DNA of 64,000 nucleotides. It comes from Helicobacter_D sp964464895 (lineage in GTDB: Bacteria; Campylobacterota; Campylobacteria; Campylobacterales; Helicobacteraceae). The stretch is taken from positions 1-64,000 of the forward strand of contig CAYXGY010000010.1 in assembly GCA_964464895.1 (NCBI GenBank). Direction: 5' to 3'. The notes beneath the pieces were generated by a model. That model saw nothing but the letters and a program-made list of their open reading frames with translations. It was not told where the DNA came from and ran no database searches. The translations under genes and the position numbers were made by a program. Of this stretch, positions 42,716 to 51,439 are shown piece by piece (the first letter of the stretch is position 1; each line of letters opens with the position of its first letter).

Positions 42716-42943
42716 ATGCAAACAAATCCAAATCAAGAAAACTACTTTTTCCGCCCTAAACTCTCCCAACGTGATATTGCAGGGATTTTACAAGTTGATA
42801 CCAAAACGCTTTATAATTGGAAAAGGCGCAAACCCAATCTCTATCGCATCATTATGCTTGGATTCAAGTTTGAGGAGATGTTGCGATTAAGCAAAAAACA
42901 TTATGAAGAGCTGCTAGAAATAGAATCCAAAATATTCTCATAA
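42716..42943 (+). CDS. Small helix-turn-helix DNA-binding protein
   Basis: 75 residues from ATG 42716 (AAAGGA nine bases upstream; an in-frame TTG at 42650 lacks an SD). The HTH reads LSQRDIAGILQVDTKTLYNWKRRKPNLYRIIMLG, followed by a helix FKFEEMLRLSKKHYEELLEIE for dimerisation. It is similar in type to small regulators of mobile elements in Campylobacterota. It is divergent from the TM2/lipoprotein genes with a perfect palindrome in between, so it probably controls itself and them (inference). Confidence 0.75.
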   Translation: MQTNPNQENYFFRPKLSQRDIAGILQVDTKTLYNWKRRKPNLYRIIMLGFKFEEMLRLSKKHYEELLEIESKIFS

Positions 42944-43242
42944 TGACACTTTTATCATTGCGAAATCCTTGTAAATAAGGCTGTGGCAATCTGTAATGCA
43001 GAATCTCACTTGGAGATTCCCATTGTAAAAGATTCTGTATGCAAGATTATAGATTGCCACTTCTTACAAAGTCTCACGATGATAAAAAGGAGTCTCATAG
43101 GGGCACAATCACACAACAAACAGCAAAAAATCCTTAAAGCATAATTCCTTTTGTAATCAACTTTAAGCTTATATTAATTTAATAATAATAGTCGTAAAAT
43201 AACCTTTCGCTTTTTCTCATTTTATTATTTCAAGGAAAGCCA
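42944..43242 (+). other. Intergenic region with a dispersed repeat
   Basis: 299 bases without a gene. Bases 43027-43060 contain a repeat element shared with 57232-57262. An AT-rich promoter region precedes the SD CAAGGAAAG of the transporter gene at 43243. Confidence 0.6.
43027..43060 (+). repeat. Dispersed intergenic repeat, copy 1
   Basis: Core GATTCTGTATGCAAGATTAT followed by AGATTGC; nearly matched at 57232-57262 (GATTTTTGTATGCGAGATTA, TGGATTGC). Both lie in gaps without genes. Confidence 0.6.
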
Positions 43243-44991
43243 ATGCGCAGCATTATATTACTTTTTGTTTTTGGTGTTTTGGGGTATTTGTTTTATGAAT
43301 CTAGCTCGTTTTTGGGGGCGTGTTCTGGAATCGCCATTTTCCTCTATGGTGTAATGTGCCTCAAAAATGGCTTTAGCAACTTCAGCACCTTTATTGAAAG
43401 AGTGTTAAAAAAATGGGCAAACACCGCAACTAAAAGTTTGATTTTTGGTGCAATCTCTACGATGATTATGCAAAGCAGTGGGCTTGTTTCCGTGCTCGCA
43501 ATCTCTTTTTTGGCTGCTGGATTTATCACCTTAGGGCAAGGGATTGGGATAATTTTTGGGGCAAATGTCGGCACAACGATTGTTGCTTGGGTGATTGCGA
43601 TTGCGGGTGTGAAGTTTGATATTTCCTCTATTACGATGCCCTTGCTCGTCTTTGGCGTAATTTTAAACCTCCAAAACTCAAAAACCTCTAAAGCCTTTGG
43701 TTCAATTCTCTGCGGGATTGGATTCTTTTTTCTTGGAATCTCACTTGTCAAAAGTGGATTCAATGAGCTAAAAGACATTGTAGATATTGCACAATATGGG
43801 CAAATGACTGGGATCTTGGGCGTCTCTTTATTTGTATTTATAGGAATTGTGCTCACCGTGATAATGCAAAGCTCCAATGCAAGCTTGCTTGTCGCAATCA
43901 CGATTCTAGCTGCAGGACAAATGAGCTATGAGAATGCGCTAGGTTTTGCGATTGGCTCTAATATCGGTAGCACGGTAATGGCGATTATTGGCTCTATTGG
44001 CACAAACATCACGGGCAAAAGACTTGCCGCAGCACATTTGCTCTTCAATAGCGTAACGGCACTTGTGGCAGTTGTATTTTTGCATCAAATGATTGCTGTT
44101 GTGCGCCTCTTTTGTGATGCGGTTGGAATCGCAAGTGATGACTATATCCTGCAACTCACCGCATTCCACACACTCTTTAATATCGTGGGCATTGCCTTGA
44201 TGATGCCTTTCATAGAAAAAATGGTTTGGTTTCTTGAAAAATTCATCGTGGATAAAGAAGCAAAAAAATACGAACCAATCTACCTCAACCATTCTATTGT
44301 AGAATACCCTGATACTGCGATTGAAGCCCTAAGAAATGAAATGGAGCATTTATATGATAATTGCTTCTTGGTTCTCACCTATGCACTCGGATTTACGCGC
44401 AAAGAAATCCATTCTAACACACCTTTCCGTGAAATTATTGCGAAGAAAAAATTGTATAGAAGAGATGTAGATTTTGACAATTTTTATCAAAAGAATATCA
44501 AATATCTATTTGACAAAATGTTTGACTTCGCGACAATTGCGCAAACCCATATCCACGAAAAAGACCAAATGAGCGAAATTGCGCATATCAAAAAGGCTGC
44601 GCGCAGAGCGGTAGAATCTATCCACCAATTAAAAATGCTTTACCGCAATCTCAAGGAAGCAACACAAACTTCTAATGAAGCATTAGCAGAAATTTATAAT
44701 GAAATACGGATTAATTTAGCCGAAACTCTACGCAGTATTGAAAACCTTGAAACTATTTCAGATGAGAAAGTCCAGCTCATTTTGGCAAGCATTCGTAAAG
44801 GCTCTGCGCTATTAGACCAAGCCGATGACAATGCCATTAGCAAAGTAGAAAAATTGATTCTTGAAAATAAAATCAGTGCCAATAATGCCTCTTCTATCCT
44901 TAACGATATTGACACTGCCAATAAAGTTAGTAAAGACTTGCTTGTGATGACACAACATCTTTATGCCGCTTATCACGATGAGGAATCGTAA
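43243..44991 (+). CDS. Na+/phosphate cotransporter-family protein with PhoU-like C-terminal domain
   Basis: 582 residues. About nine to ten helices with two inverted Na/Pi repeats: GFSNFSTFIERVL, TMIMQSSGLVSVLAISFLAAG and IIFGANVGTTIVAW in repeat 1; TVIMQSSNASLLVAITILAAG and AIGSNIGSTVMAIIGSIGTN in repeat 2. The QSS motifs mark the transport site. Residues from about 350 on form a PhoU-like helical bundle in the cytoplasm. It imports or balances phosphate with sodium. SD AAGGAAAG before ATG 43243. Single gene, neither pst nor pho genes nearby. Confidence 0.93.
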   Translation: MRSIILLFVFGVLGYLFYESSSFLGACSGIAIFLYGVMCLKNGFSNFSTFIERVLKKWANTATKSLIFGAISTMIMQSSGLVSVLAISFLAAGFITLGQGIGIIFGANVGTTIVAWVIAIAGVKFDISSITMPLLVFGVILNLQNSKTSKAFGSILCGIGFFFLGISLVKSGFNELKDIVDIAQYGQMTGILGVSLFVFIGIVLTVIMQSSNASLLVAITILAAGQMSYENALGFAIGSNIGSTVMAIIGSIGTNITGKRLAAAHLLFNSVTALVAVVFLHQMIAVVRLFCDAVGIASDDYILQLTAFHTLFNIVGIALMMPFIEKMVWFLEKFIVDKEAKKYEPIYLNHSIVEYPDTAIEALRNEMEHLYDNCFLVLTYALGFTRKEIHSNTPFREIIAKKKLYRRDVDFDNFYQKNIKYLFDKMFDFATIAQTHIHEKDQMSEIAHIKKAARRAVESIHQLKMLYRNLKEATQTSNEALAEIYNEIRINLAETLRSIENLETISDEKVQLILASIRKGSALLDQADDNAISKVEKLILENKISANNASSILNDIDTANKVSKDLLVMTQHLYAAYHDEES

Positions 44992-45075
44992 TTTCTTATT
45001 GTGATTGCTCAAATCTCGCAATGACAAATCCAGCCTCATCAAATTGCAAACCACGTCCTTGCGAGAATTGCTTAT

Positions 45076-45920
45076 TTATACAAATTGATAACGCGCATCT
45101 TTTCGTATATCGTAGAGTTCAATCTTTTGCCCATTTTCTATTTGGTTAAAATATAAAATAGGAGGCACAAAAGGGTAGAATCCCATAAACATAAACCATT
45201 CCTTATTGTATTTAAAGGTTGTATGGCGATGGTTATCAATTTGAGTTTGGATAAACCCCTCGTATTCTTGACTTTTATCCACCCAAAATTCATTGGAATA
45301 AAAGCTCAAAACCTTGCGCTTGCAATAAGGATTCTTGATGATTTCTTGCACTCCAATATCAAAATACATATTAAAAGTTGGGTCTAAAATCTGCCATTTT
45401 TCATTGATAAATACCTCACAAAATCCGTGAGCCCAACCAAAAATATCGCTATAACTGATTACTCTAGCCTCTATTCCAAAATTTTCTAGCAACATACAAA
45501 GTGCATAGGGCTTCTGCCCACAATGCCCATATTGTAATTTGGTAAAATATTCTATAAGCGTTGTAATCTTCACACCTTCTTTTACAACCCTTGGAGTATA
45601 ATGCTTGCTTTTGTGCATAAAAACATTGAGATAAAAGCAAAAGGCTAGCTGCTTTGGGATTCCGCGCGCATTGAGTTCTCTCTCTATGCTTTTTCGTCTT
45701 TTTTCAAAGTCGCCCTGCAAAGATACGAACAATTCTTGCAGGCACTGATTAGCTTCTTTTGCTTTTAAAGGCTTATTTTCTTGGGGGGGGGGCACAATAA
45801 AGTATTCTTAAAAATTGCCTTATTAATGTCAATTTTGAGCGGGAAATATTCTTGCACATCAAAAGGTCTAATGCAAGAAGAAGTATAATTGTATTGTTTC
45901 TTTGTGTTAATTTGATACAT
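45076..45920 (-). CDS. Transglutaminase-like protein, phase-variable by a poly-C tract (OFF in this sequence)
   Basis: The real start is probably ATG 45920 (SD GGGAGG, 5 bases). It reads MYQINTKKQYNYTSS...AIFKNTLLC and then enters C10. With 10 C the frame ends at PPPKKISL-stop; with 11 C (or 8) it joins the long frame QENKPLKAKEANQ... and makes 281 residues. The downstream domain has a papain-like triad: Cys in YGHCGQKPYAL, His in GWAHGFCEVF, Asp in LDPTFN. The ATG overlaps the stop of the sugar dehydrogenase (TAATG). A GTG at 45795 could give a shorter product from the long frame. It may modify cell-surface or peptide substrates; substrate unknown. Confidence 0.82.
45783..45792 (-). repeat. 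Poly-C (10) contingency tract near the start of the transglutaminase-like gene
   Basis: G10 on the plus strand, C10 on the coding strand, 128 bases after the proposed ATG. The two halves of the gene are one base out of frame across it. Confidence 0.9.
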
Positions 45921-47173
45921 TAAAGCCTCCCGCTCACTTGTTCTTTTGGCAAAATACCTTTTAAATCATAGACAACGACTGCACCCCGATGACTAAAGTC
46001 TAATGTTCTAAATTCATTATGCGCTACCGCGATAATCACGGCTTGATAATCACGCAATCTGAAATTTTCCATTTCCTGTAATATCAAACCATATTCCTTT
46101 TGGACTTCCTCTGTGCTTGCCCACGGGTCATAAATATCCACTCTGCATTCAAAATCTTGTAATTCTCTAATCACATCTACCACGCGAGAATTACGAATAT
46201 CTGGACAATTTTCCTTAAAAGTAATTCCAAGAATGGCGACTTTGCTACCAATGATTTGGTGTTTATTTTTAATCATCAGTTTAATCACTCTTTCTGCAAC
46301 GACAATTCCCATATTATCATTAATATGTCGTCCTGCTAGAATCACTTGAGAATGATAACCCAAAGATTCTGCTTTGTGTGTAAGGTAATAAGGATCTACA
46401 CCGATACAATGCCCCCCAACAAGACCCGGACGAAAGGGTAAAAAATTCCATTTGCTTCCCGCTGCCTCCAACACCTCTAAAGTGTCAATGCCCAAACGCT
46501 CAAAAATTAACGCAAGTTCATTAACGAAAGCAATGTTAATATCTCGTTGCGAATTTTCAATTACTTTTGCCGCTTCTGCGACTTTAATACTTGGGGCTTT
46601 ATGTGTGCCCGCAGTGATAATACTTGCATAAAGCGCATTAACTTCCTCTGCTATTTGAGGTGTAGAACCGCTCGTTACCTTTTTGATATTGGGCAGGCGA
46701 TGTGTTTTATCGCCCGGATTGATACGTTCTGGGGAATATCCGCAGAAAAAATCTACATTGAATTTCAATCCACTCTCGCGTTCCAAAATCGGCACACAAT
46801 CCTCCTCTGTGCAGCCGGGATAAACCGTGCTTTCATAGATAACAATATCACCCCTTTTAAGCACTTTTCCCACGCTGCTAGATGCTTTTTGGAGTGGTGT
46901 TAAATCAGGCTTGTTGTAATTATCAATCGGGGTTGGTACGGTAACAATAAAAATCTGCGCCTCCCTTAAATCCTCCAAATTCGTTGTAAAATATAGATTT
47001 GTAGCACTTTTCAGCTCCACTTCTTCTATTTCTAATGTGCGGTCATAACCCCCTTTTAGTTCCTCAATTCGTTTTTGAAAAATATCAAATCCTAACACCT
47101 TATAAGTTTTGCCAAATTCCACCGCTAAAGGCAACCCGACATATCCAAGTCCAATGATAGCAAGAGTTTTCAT
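45920..47173 (-). CDS. Nucleotide-sugar dehydrogenase (TviB/WbpO-type, UDP-HexNAc 6-dehydrogenase)
   Basis: 417 residues. N-terminal NAD site IIGLGYVGLPLAVEFG, the TVPTPIDNYNKPDL loop, STVYPGCTEE, FFCGYSPERINPGDKTH, the catalytic Cys in GLVGGHCIGVDPYYL, and the third domain GITFKENCPDIRNSRVVDV. The signature fits the TviB/WbpO branch that oxidises UDP-GalNAc or UDP-GlcNAc at C6 to the uronic acid for surface polysaccharides. No other glycan genes are nearby apart from the coupled transglutaminase-like gene. SD GGGGAGAAA before ATG 47173. Confidence 0.92.
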   Translation of the reverse strand: MKTLAIIGLGYVGLPLAVEFGKTYKVLGFDIFQKRIEELKGGYDRTLEIEEVELKSATNLYFTTNLEDLREAQIFIVTVPTPIDNYNKPDLTPLQKASSSVGKVLKRGDIVIYESTVYPGCTEEDCVPILERESGLKFNVDFFCGYSPERINPGDKTHRLPNIKKVTSGSTPQIAEEVNALYASIITAGTHKAPSIKVAEAAKVIENSQRDINIAFVNELALIFERLGIDTLEVLEAAGSKWNFLPFRPGLVGGHCIGVDPYYLTHKAESLGYHSQVILAGRHINDNMGIVVAERVIKLMIKNKHQIIGSKVAILGITFKENCPDIRNSRVVDVIRELQDFECRVDIYDPWASTEEVQKEYGLILQEMENFRLRDYQAVIIAVAHNEFRTLDFSHRGAVVVYDLKGILPKEQVSGRL

Positions 47174-47247
47174 TTTCTCCCCTTTCTCTGCATAATTTTA
47201 CTTACTTTTTCTAAAGACATTCTAATTTGTGATTTCACTTTTGTAAC

Positions 47248-48483
47248 CTAATAATTAATAAAATCTGACTTTTTAATGCCAAAATCCATTTTAAAAGGCA
47301 AAACCTTTAATAGCTCACCCTCCACAATAGAATCACTTGATGCGTCAAATACAACTAGCGCATTGCTTAAAGCCATTGGGGTAACTTCACTAGAGCCATA
47401 TTTTCCCTTTTTGACAAAATGCACAGAATCCTCTTGTACAAACCCAAGCAAAGATTCTGTACGTTTCTTGCGCATAAGATTCTGTGCAGATTTGAACAAC
47501 AGAAATTGCGGATAATAAGCCCTTGCTCCACTTAATTGATACAAAAAGGGCACGATGAGCAAACGCAATAAAACTGCTCCGGCCAAAGGGTTTCCCGGCA
47601 ATGCAATAATGAATTTAGAATCCAATTTTGCAACCATTATGGGCTTTCCCGGCTTGATTTGCACACCTTCTAACACCATTTGCGCGCCACATTTTCTTAA
47701 AGTCTCTCGCATAAAATCCGCTTCGCCTTTGCTTGCACCACCGCTTGTAAAAATCACATCACTTTGAGTTTCCAATGCCACCTTAATAGAATCGCAATTA
47801 TCTTTTAAGATTCCACCATAACGACTTTCAAAACCATAGCTCTTAAGAATCGCAGCAATCATCGTGGCGTTAGAATTATAAATATGATAAGAATCCGCTT
47901 GTTCCCATATTTCCTTTAACTCATCACCACTTGCAAACACACTAATCTTTAAAGGCGCAAAAACCTTGATATAGCTAATGCCCTGTGTGGCAAGCAAAGT
48001 AAGAGAATCCGCATTTAAGTTTGCACCATTTTCCAAAAGCAAAGAATCTTGAGCGACTTCTTCGCCACACTTGCGAATATTTGCACCTTGTTTTAAAGTG
48101 TGTGGTGCGTAGATTTGAGTTGTGTTTTCAAATCCTCCCTCTACTTCTTCAAAAGGCACAACACAATCTGCACCACTAGGCACTTTCGCACCTGTCATAA
48201 TCTTCGCACATTCTAAATTCTCTAAAGCCACTTGCGCACAATCACCCGCAAAAATGCTTGTTTTAATGTGCAAGGCTTTCCCTGCATCACTAGCCTTTAA
48301 TGCGTAGCCGTCCATTGCAGAATTATCAAAACAAGGCAATGCCTTTTGGGCATAGACTGCCTCTGCTAAAACTCTATCCTGTGCATTTAAAAGCGGTACA
48401 ATCTCTGTCTGCCGAGAGAATCCTTGTACTGCATTCTGCAAGGATTCTATGGCGTCCCTTAAACTCTGTGTTCTGTCTTCCAT
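47248..48483 (-). CDS. moeA: Molybdopterin molybdotransferase
   Basis: 411 residues, full MoeA. Domains I-IV are seen: VLAEAVYAQKALPCFDNSAMDGYALKASD, then IMTGAKVPSGADCVVPFEEVE, the MogA-like domain with FTSGGASKGEADFMRETL and VQIKPGKPIMVAKLDSKFIIALPGNPLAGAVLLRLLIVPF, and a C-terminal beta domain. It inserts molybdate (or tungstate) into molybdopterin for enzymes such as formate dehydrogenase, fitting the adjacent selenocysteine genes. SD AAGGAAGT. Confidence 0.95.
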   Translation of the reverse strand: MEDRTQSLRDAIESLQNAVQGFSRQTEIVPLLNAQDRVLAEAVYAQKALPCFDNSAMDGYALKASDAGKALHIKTSIFAGDCAQVALENLECAKIMTGAKVPSGADCVVPFEEVEGGFENTTQIYAPHTLKQGANIRKCGEEVAQDSLLLENGANLNADSLTLLATQGISYIKVFAPLKISVFASGDELKEIWEQADSYHIYNSNATMIAAILKSYGFESRYGGILKDNCDSIKVALETQSDVIFTSGGASKGEADFMRETLRKCGAQMVLEGVQIKPGKPIMVAKLDSKFIIALPGNPLAGAVLLRLLIVPFLYQLSGARAYYPQFLLFKSAQNLMRKKRTESLLGFVQEDSVHFVKKGKYGSSEVTPMALSNALVVFDASSDSIVEGELLKVLPFKMDFGIKKSDFINY

Positions 48484-48510
48484 TATTTTACTTCCTTGAA
48501 AAAATTTTAT

Positions 48511-49575
48511 TTAATGCTCTAAATTTCTTAGTTGCAAATATCTCTTTGCTATTTTTTGGGCAATTTCTGGAATCAGGCTTGGAGAAATATCTAAAAAACT
48601 AAGGCTCAATAATTCTCTTGATTGTGCCTCGCTATATCCCATTTCACGTAATACAAAAGAGGGACGCGCAAAACCAAAGAGGCATTCTTGCCCATTAATC
48701 ACACCAACATCATCAAAAAGCAAGCTTTGAATCAGATTCCGCGCCTTGATTCCTTTAAGCCCCAAAGCCAAAGTATTTGGTGGCGTTTGATAAAACAAAT
48801 AGCAACTCTCCCCCATTCCCATTTTCTCCAAATTAATGCGCAAAGCATCAAAGAAAATGCACGCTAAATCACTTGGAATCTCACTTTTCGCAGATTTTGC
48901 ATTAGAATTTTTAAGCATAATGGCTTGCCGAAAAGTCTCATAAAGATGTGGAATCTCTAAAAAAATATTGGGAATGCCATAAGTGCCACAAAACTCATTA
49001 GAAGCCAAAATGCCAAAAGGGCGCATAATTCCTAAATTTTCCCCATTAAGAAGCATAATATCCGCTTGAGGCAGAGGTAGATTTAATGCAAGTGCATAGC
49101 TAATATCTACAACCTTAGTAACATTTTGAGGCAAGGACTCTATTGCATTAAGCGTCAAAATATCTTCATTCAAAACAGGCATAATGAAACAATTTGCCCC
49201 CCAATTGAGTGCGGCATTAATGGAATCTTGGCTAATGCTTCCACTCTTGAAATCTGGCAAAAGAGGGAAGACATTTTCTCGGTATTGTGAGGGCAACTCC
49301 CAATAAGCACAATAAAGCATATTATGGGACGAAAGTGCAAGGGCAATTTTATAATTTATATGACAAAGATTTGTGAGCAAAAAATAAAAAGATTCCAAGT
49401 TAAAATTAAAAGGGCGCAAAAACTTTGCCCCCAAAAGCTCGCAGAGTGCTGCTTTTTCTTTAAAAACCTCTTGAGATTGCACAGGGAGGATAGACTGATG
49501 ATTTGCTGTTTTAATGTCTATTAAATGCTGATTTAACTCTTTGTTTAATGGCGGATTTTGTAATCTATCAAGCAT
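48511..49575 (-). CDS. NifS/class V aminotransferase-like protein lacking the PLP lysine
   Basis: 354 residues directly downstream of selB (11 bases). The fold pattern is that of cysteine desulfurase/selenocysteine lyase: SSHNMLYCAYWELPSQYREN, INAALNWGANCFIMPVL, TKVVDISYALALNLPLPQADIMLLNGENLGIMRPFGILAS. The position normally occupied by the AHK-xYGPKG PLP lysine reads GENLGIMRPFG, with no lysine, and the usual catalytic cysteine region is not evident. It may be a non-enzymatic partner in selenium delivery. A reduced homologue is the best reading; function unproven. It precedes moeA by 27 bases. Confidence 0.6.
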   Translation of the reverse strand: MLDRLQNPPLNKELNQHLIDIKTANHQSILPVQSQEVFKEKAALCELLGAKFLRPFNFNLESFYFLLTNLCHINYKIALALSSHNMLYCAYWELPSQYRENVFPLLPDFKSGSISQDSINAALNWGANCFIMPVLNEDILTLNAIESLPQNVTKVVDISYALALNLPLPQADIMLLNGENLGIMRPFGILASNEFCGTYGIPNIFLEIPHLYETFRQAIMLKNSNAKSAKSEIPSDLACIFFDALRINLEKMGMGESCYLFYQTPPNTLALGLKGIKARNLIQSLLFDDVGVINGQECLFGFARPSFVLREMGYSEAQSRELLSLSFLDISPSLIPEIAQKIAKRYLQLRNLEH

Positions 49576-49586
49576 TGGATTCCAAA

Positions 49587-51425
49587 CTATTTAAAGGTGC
49601 GTTTGCCATCGGTATTTACAATATCATCAAAACTATCCAAATAATCCAAATAAGCAATAAGATATTTACGACTTAGATTAAAATGTGCTTTGAAATTCTC
49701 CAAATCCAAATACCCTTCTTTTTGAATAATTTTGCGCATTAATTCAAGCAGACGCGCTAAAACATCACTACAAATAAACAACCGATGATTCAAGCGCACA
49801 ATCTTTTTTTCACGCGTCAAACGTTTGAAAACAGAATCCCCTGTTTGTCTATCAATATCCAATGCGTCATATAAATTATAAGGGGCGATGGGCTGAAACT
49901 CTTGATTCTGCAAGGTTTGATAAATCGTTTTATAAAAATAATCCGCAATCTGTCTAGTATCATTCGCCTCTAATCCTAAAACATTATTGGGAGAAATATA
50001 AAAAGAATCCACTTTATTTAATTCTCCCCTCTTCAAGCTTTCCTCCAAAACACTTTTAGCAAATTCTTCTGCAATCCAACTATGCTTTTGACTCAAAAGT
50101 GCCGCACTCAAAAGTGCGTTAGGATTCTTGGACAAAATCCCTAAAATCATTTTATACACCATTTCTCTAGCGGCTTTTGGATAAACAATCAATTCCTTTT
50201 CGCACACAAAACATTGTGGAATTTCTGACGCAATCTCTAATGCCCTAGATTGTGAAATCCCGAAACGTTGGGTTGCGCTAATAAGCCCAAAGCCTTTTTT
50301 ATGCGCTTGAAGCATAATTGTAAAAGCACCTTTTAAATCTCCCTCACTTAAAAGATTCAAATATTTTACCTTTTGTGCTTTTTTCATCGGATCTACAATA
50401 GGATTCAAGATTCTACCCCCGCCCAAAGTTTGCTTATCATCACGCAAGATAAATCTTTCATTAAATATACCAAAGATTGGGGTTGAGGTTTTTAATGTTG
50501 CAAACTTTTTATCTTTATCCAAAAATAATATGCGCGCATCACAACGCATTGCCCCTATAAAGAGCTGCACTTCACTATTATGCTCTATTGCCTCAAAGGC
50601 ACAAATCTCTACTTCTATGCTATCAAATCCACGCAAATATCCCTTTTTTGTAAGCAAATCCCCACGTTTTAATTCTTGGTGCGAAACCCCATTGAGATTA
50701 ATCGCCACGCGCGCACCATTAGGAGCTATGGATTGGGATTGCCCATGCACTTGGAGATTCTTAATCCCAAGCATTCTTCCAAGCTGCGCACACCATATTT
50801 TTTCTTTACTATTCAAATCTCCATTCATCAATGTGCCGCTCACGACACAACCTGCACCTTTAATCACGAATGCGCGGTCAATGTAGTAGCGGAAAAATCC
50901 CAAATCCTTATGATTCTTTTTGGGTAACGCAAAAAGAACCTCCTTTAATGCCTGAATGCTTTGTTTATTGTGGATAGAACAACTTAGAATCTGAAAATTC
51001 AAACTTGGAAATTTATCAAAAAGATTTTTAACCTCTCCCTTTAGCTCCTCTATTCTTTCTAAATCTACCAAATCAGATTTACTCAATACAACAATAAAAT
51101 CACTAATGCCAAGCAAATAAGCAATCCTTAAATGTTCTAATGTTTGGGGCATAATACCCTCATTTGCAGCAATTAAAAGTAGTGCATAATCCACACCAAA
51201 TGCCCCAGCAATCATATTTTTCACTAATTTTTCGTGTCCAGGCACATCAATAAAAGAAATATTTCTCTCTTTTTGGCTCAGATTGGAAAAACTCAAATCC
51301 AATGTAATGCCTCGCTCTTTTTCTTGTGCAAAACTATCTCCCCAAAATCCATTCATCGCAGCGATTAAGCTTGTTTTGCCGTGGTCAATATGCCCCATTG
51401 TGCCAATAATTAAATTTTCTTGCAT
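49587..51425 (-). CDS. selB: Selenocysteine-specific elongation factor
   Basis: 612 residues from ATG 51425 (GAGGAAA six bases upstream; ATG 51437 lacks an SD). The GTPase domain starts IIGTMGHIDHGKTSLI, with DVPGHEKLVKNMI and VLSKSDLVDL. EF-Tu-like domains 2-3 follow (INLNGVSHQELKRGDLLTKKGYLRG). The C-terminal winged helices that bind the SECIS hairpin are represented by ALDIDRQTGDSVFKRLTREKKIVRL and LENFKAHFNLSRKYLIAYLDYLDSF. It delivers Sec-tRNA to in-frame UGA codons. Operon selA-selB-nifS-like. Confidence 0.95.
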   Translation of the reverse strand: MQENLIIGTMGHIDHGKTSLIAAMNGFWGDSFAQEKERGITLDLSFSNLSQKERNISFIDVPGHEKLVKNMIAGAFGVDYALLLIAANEGIMPQTLEHLRIAYLLGISDFIVVLSKSDLVDLERIEELKGEVKNLFDKFPSLNFQILSCSIHNKQSIQALKEVLFALPKKNHKDLGFFRYYIDRAFVIKGAGCVVSGTLMNGDLNSKEKIWCAQLGRMLGIKNLQVHGQSQSIAPNGARVAINLNGVSHQELKRGDLLTKKGYLRGFDSIEVEICAFEAIEHNSEVQLFIGAMRCDARILFLDKDKKFATLKTSTPIFGIFNERFILRDDKQTLGGGRILNPIVDPMKKAQKVKYLNLLSEGDLKGAFTIMLQAHKKGFGLISATQRFGISQSRALEIASEIPQCFVCEKELIVYPKAAREMVYKMILGILSKNPNALLSAALLSQKHSWIAEEFAKSVLEESLKRGELNKVDSFYISPNNVLGLEANDTRQIADYFYKTIYQTLQNQEFQPIAPYNLYDALDIDRQTGDSVFKRLTREKKIVRLNHRLFICSDVLARLLELMRKIIQKEGYLDLENFKAHFNLSRKYLIAYLDYLDSFDDIVNTDGKRTFK

Positions 51426-51439
51426 TGATTTCCTCATTT

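Noticed and set aside
45076..45795. Transglutaminase-like gene starting at GTG 45795
   Set aside because: It leaves the well-initiated 41 upstream codons unexplained and places the start codon on the poly-C tract; one extra C joins both parts.
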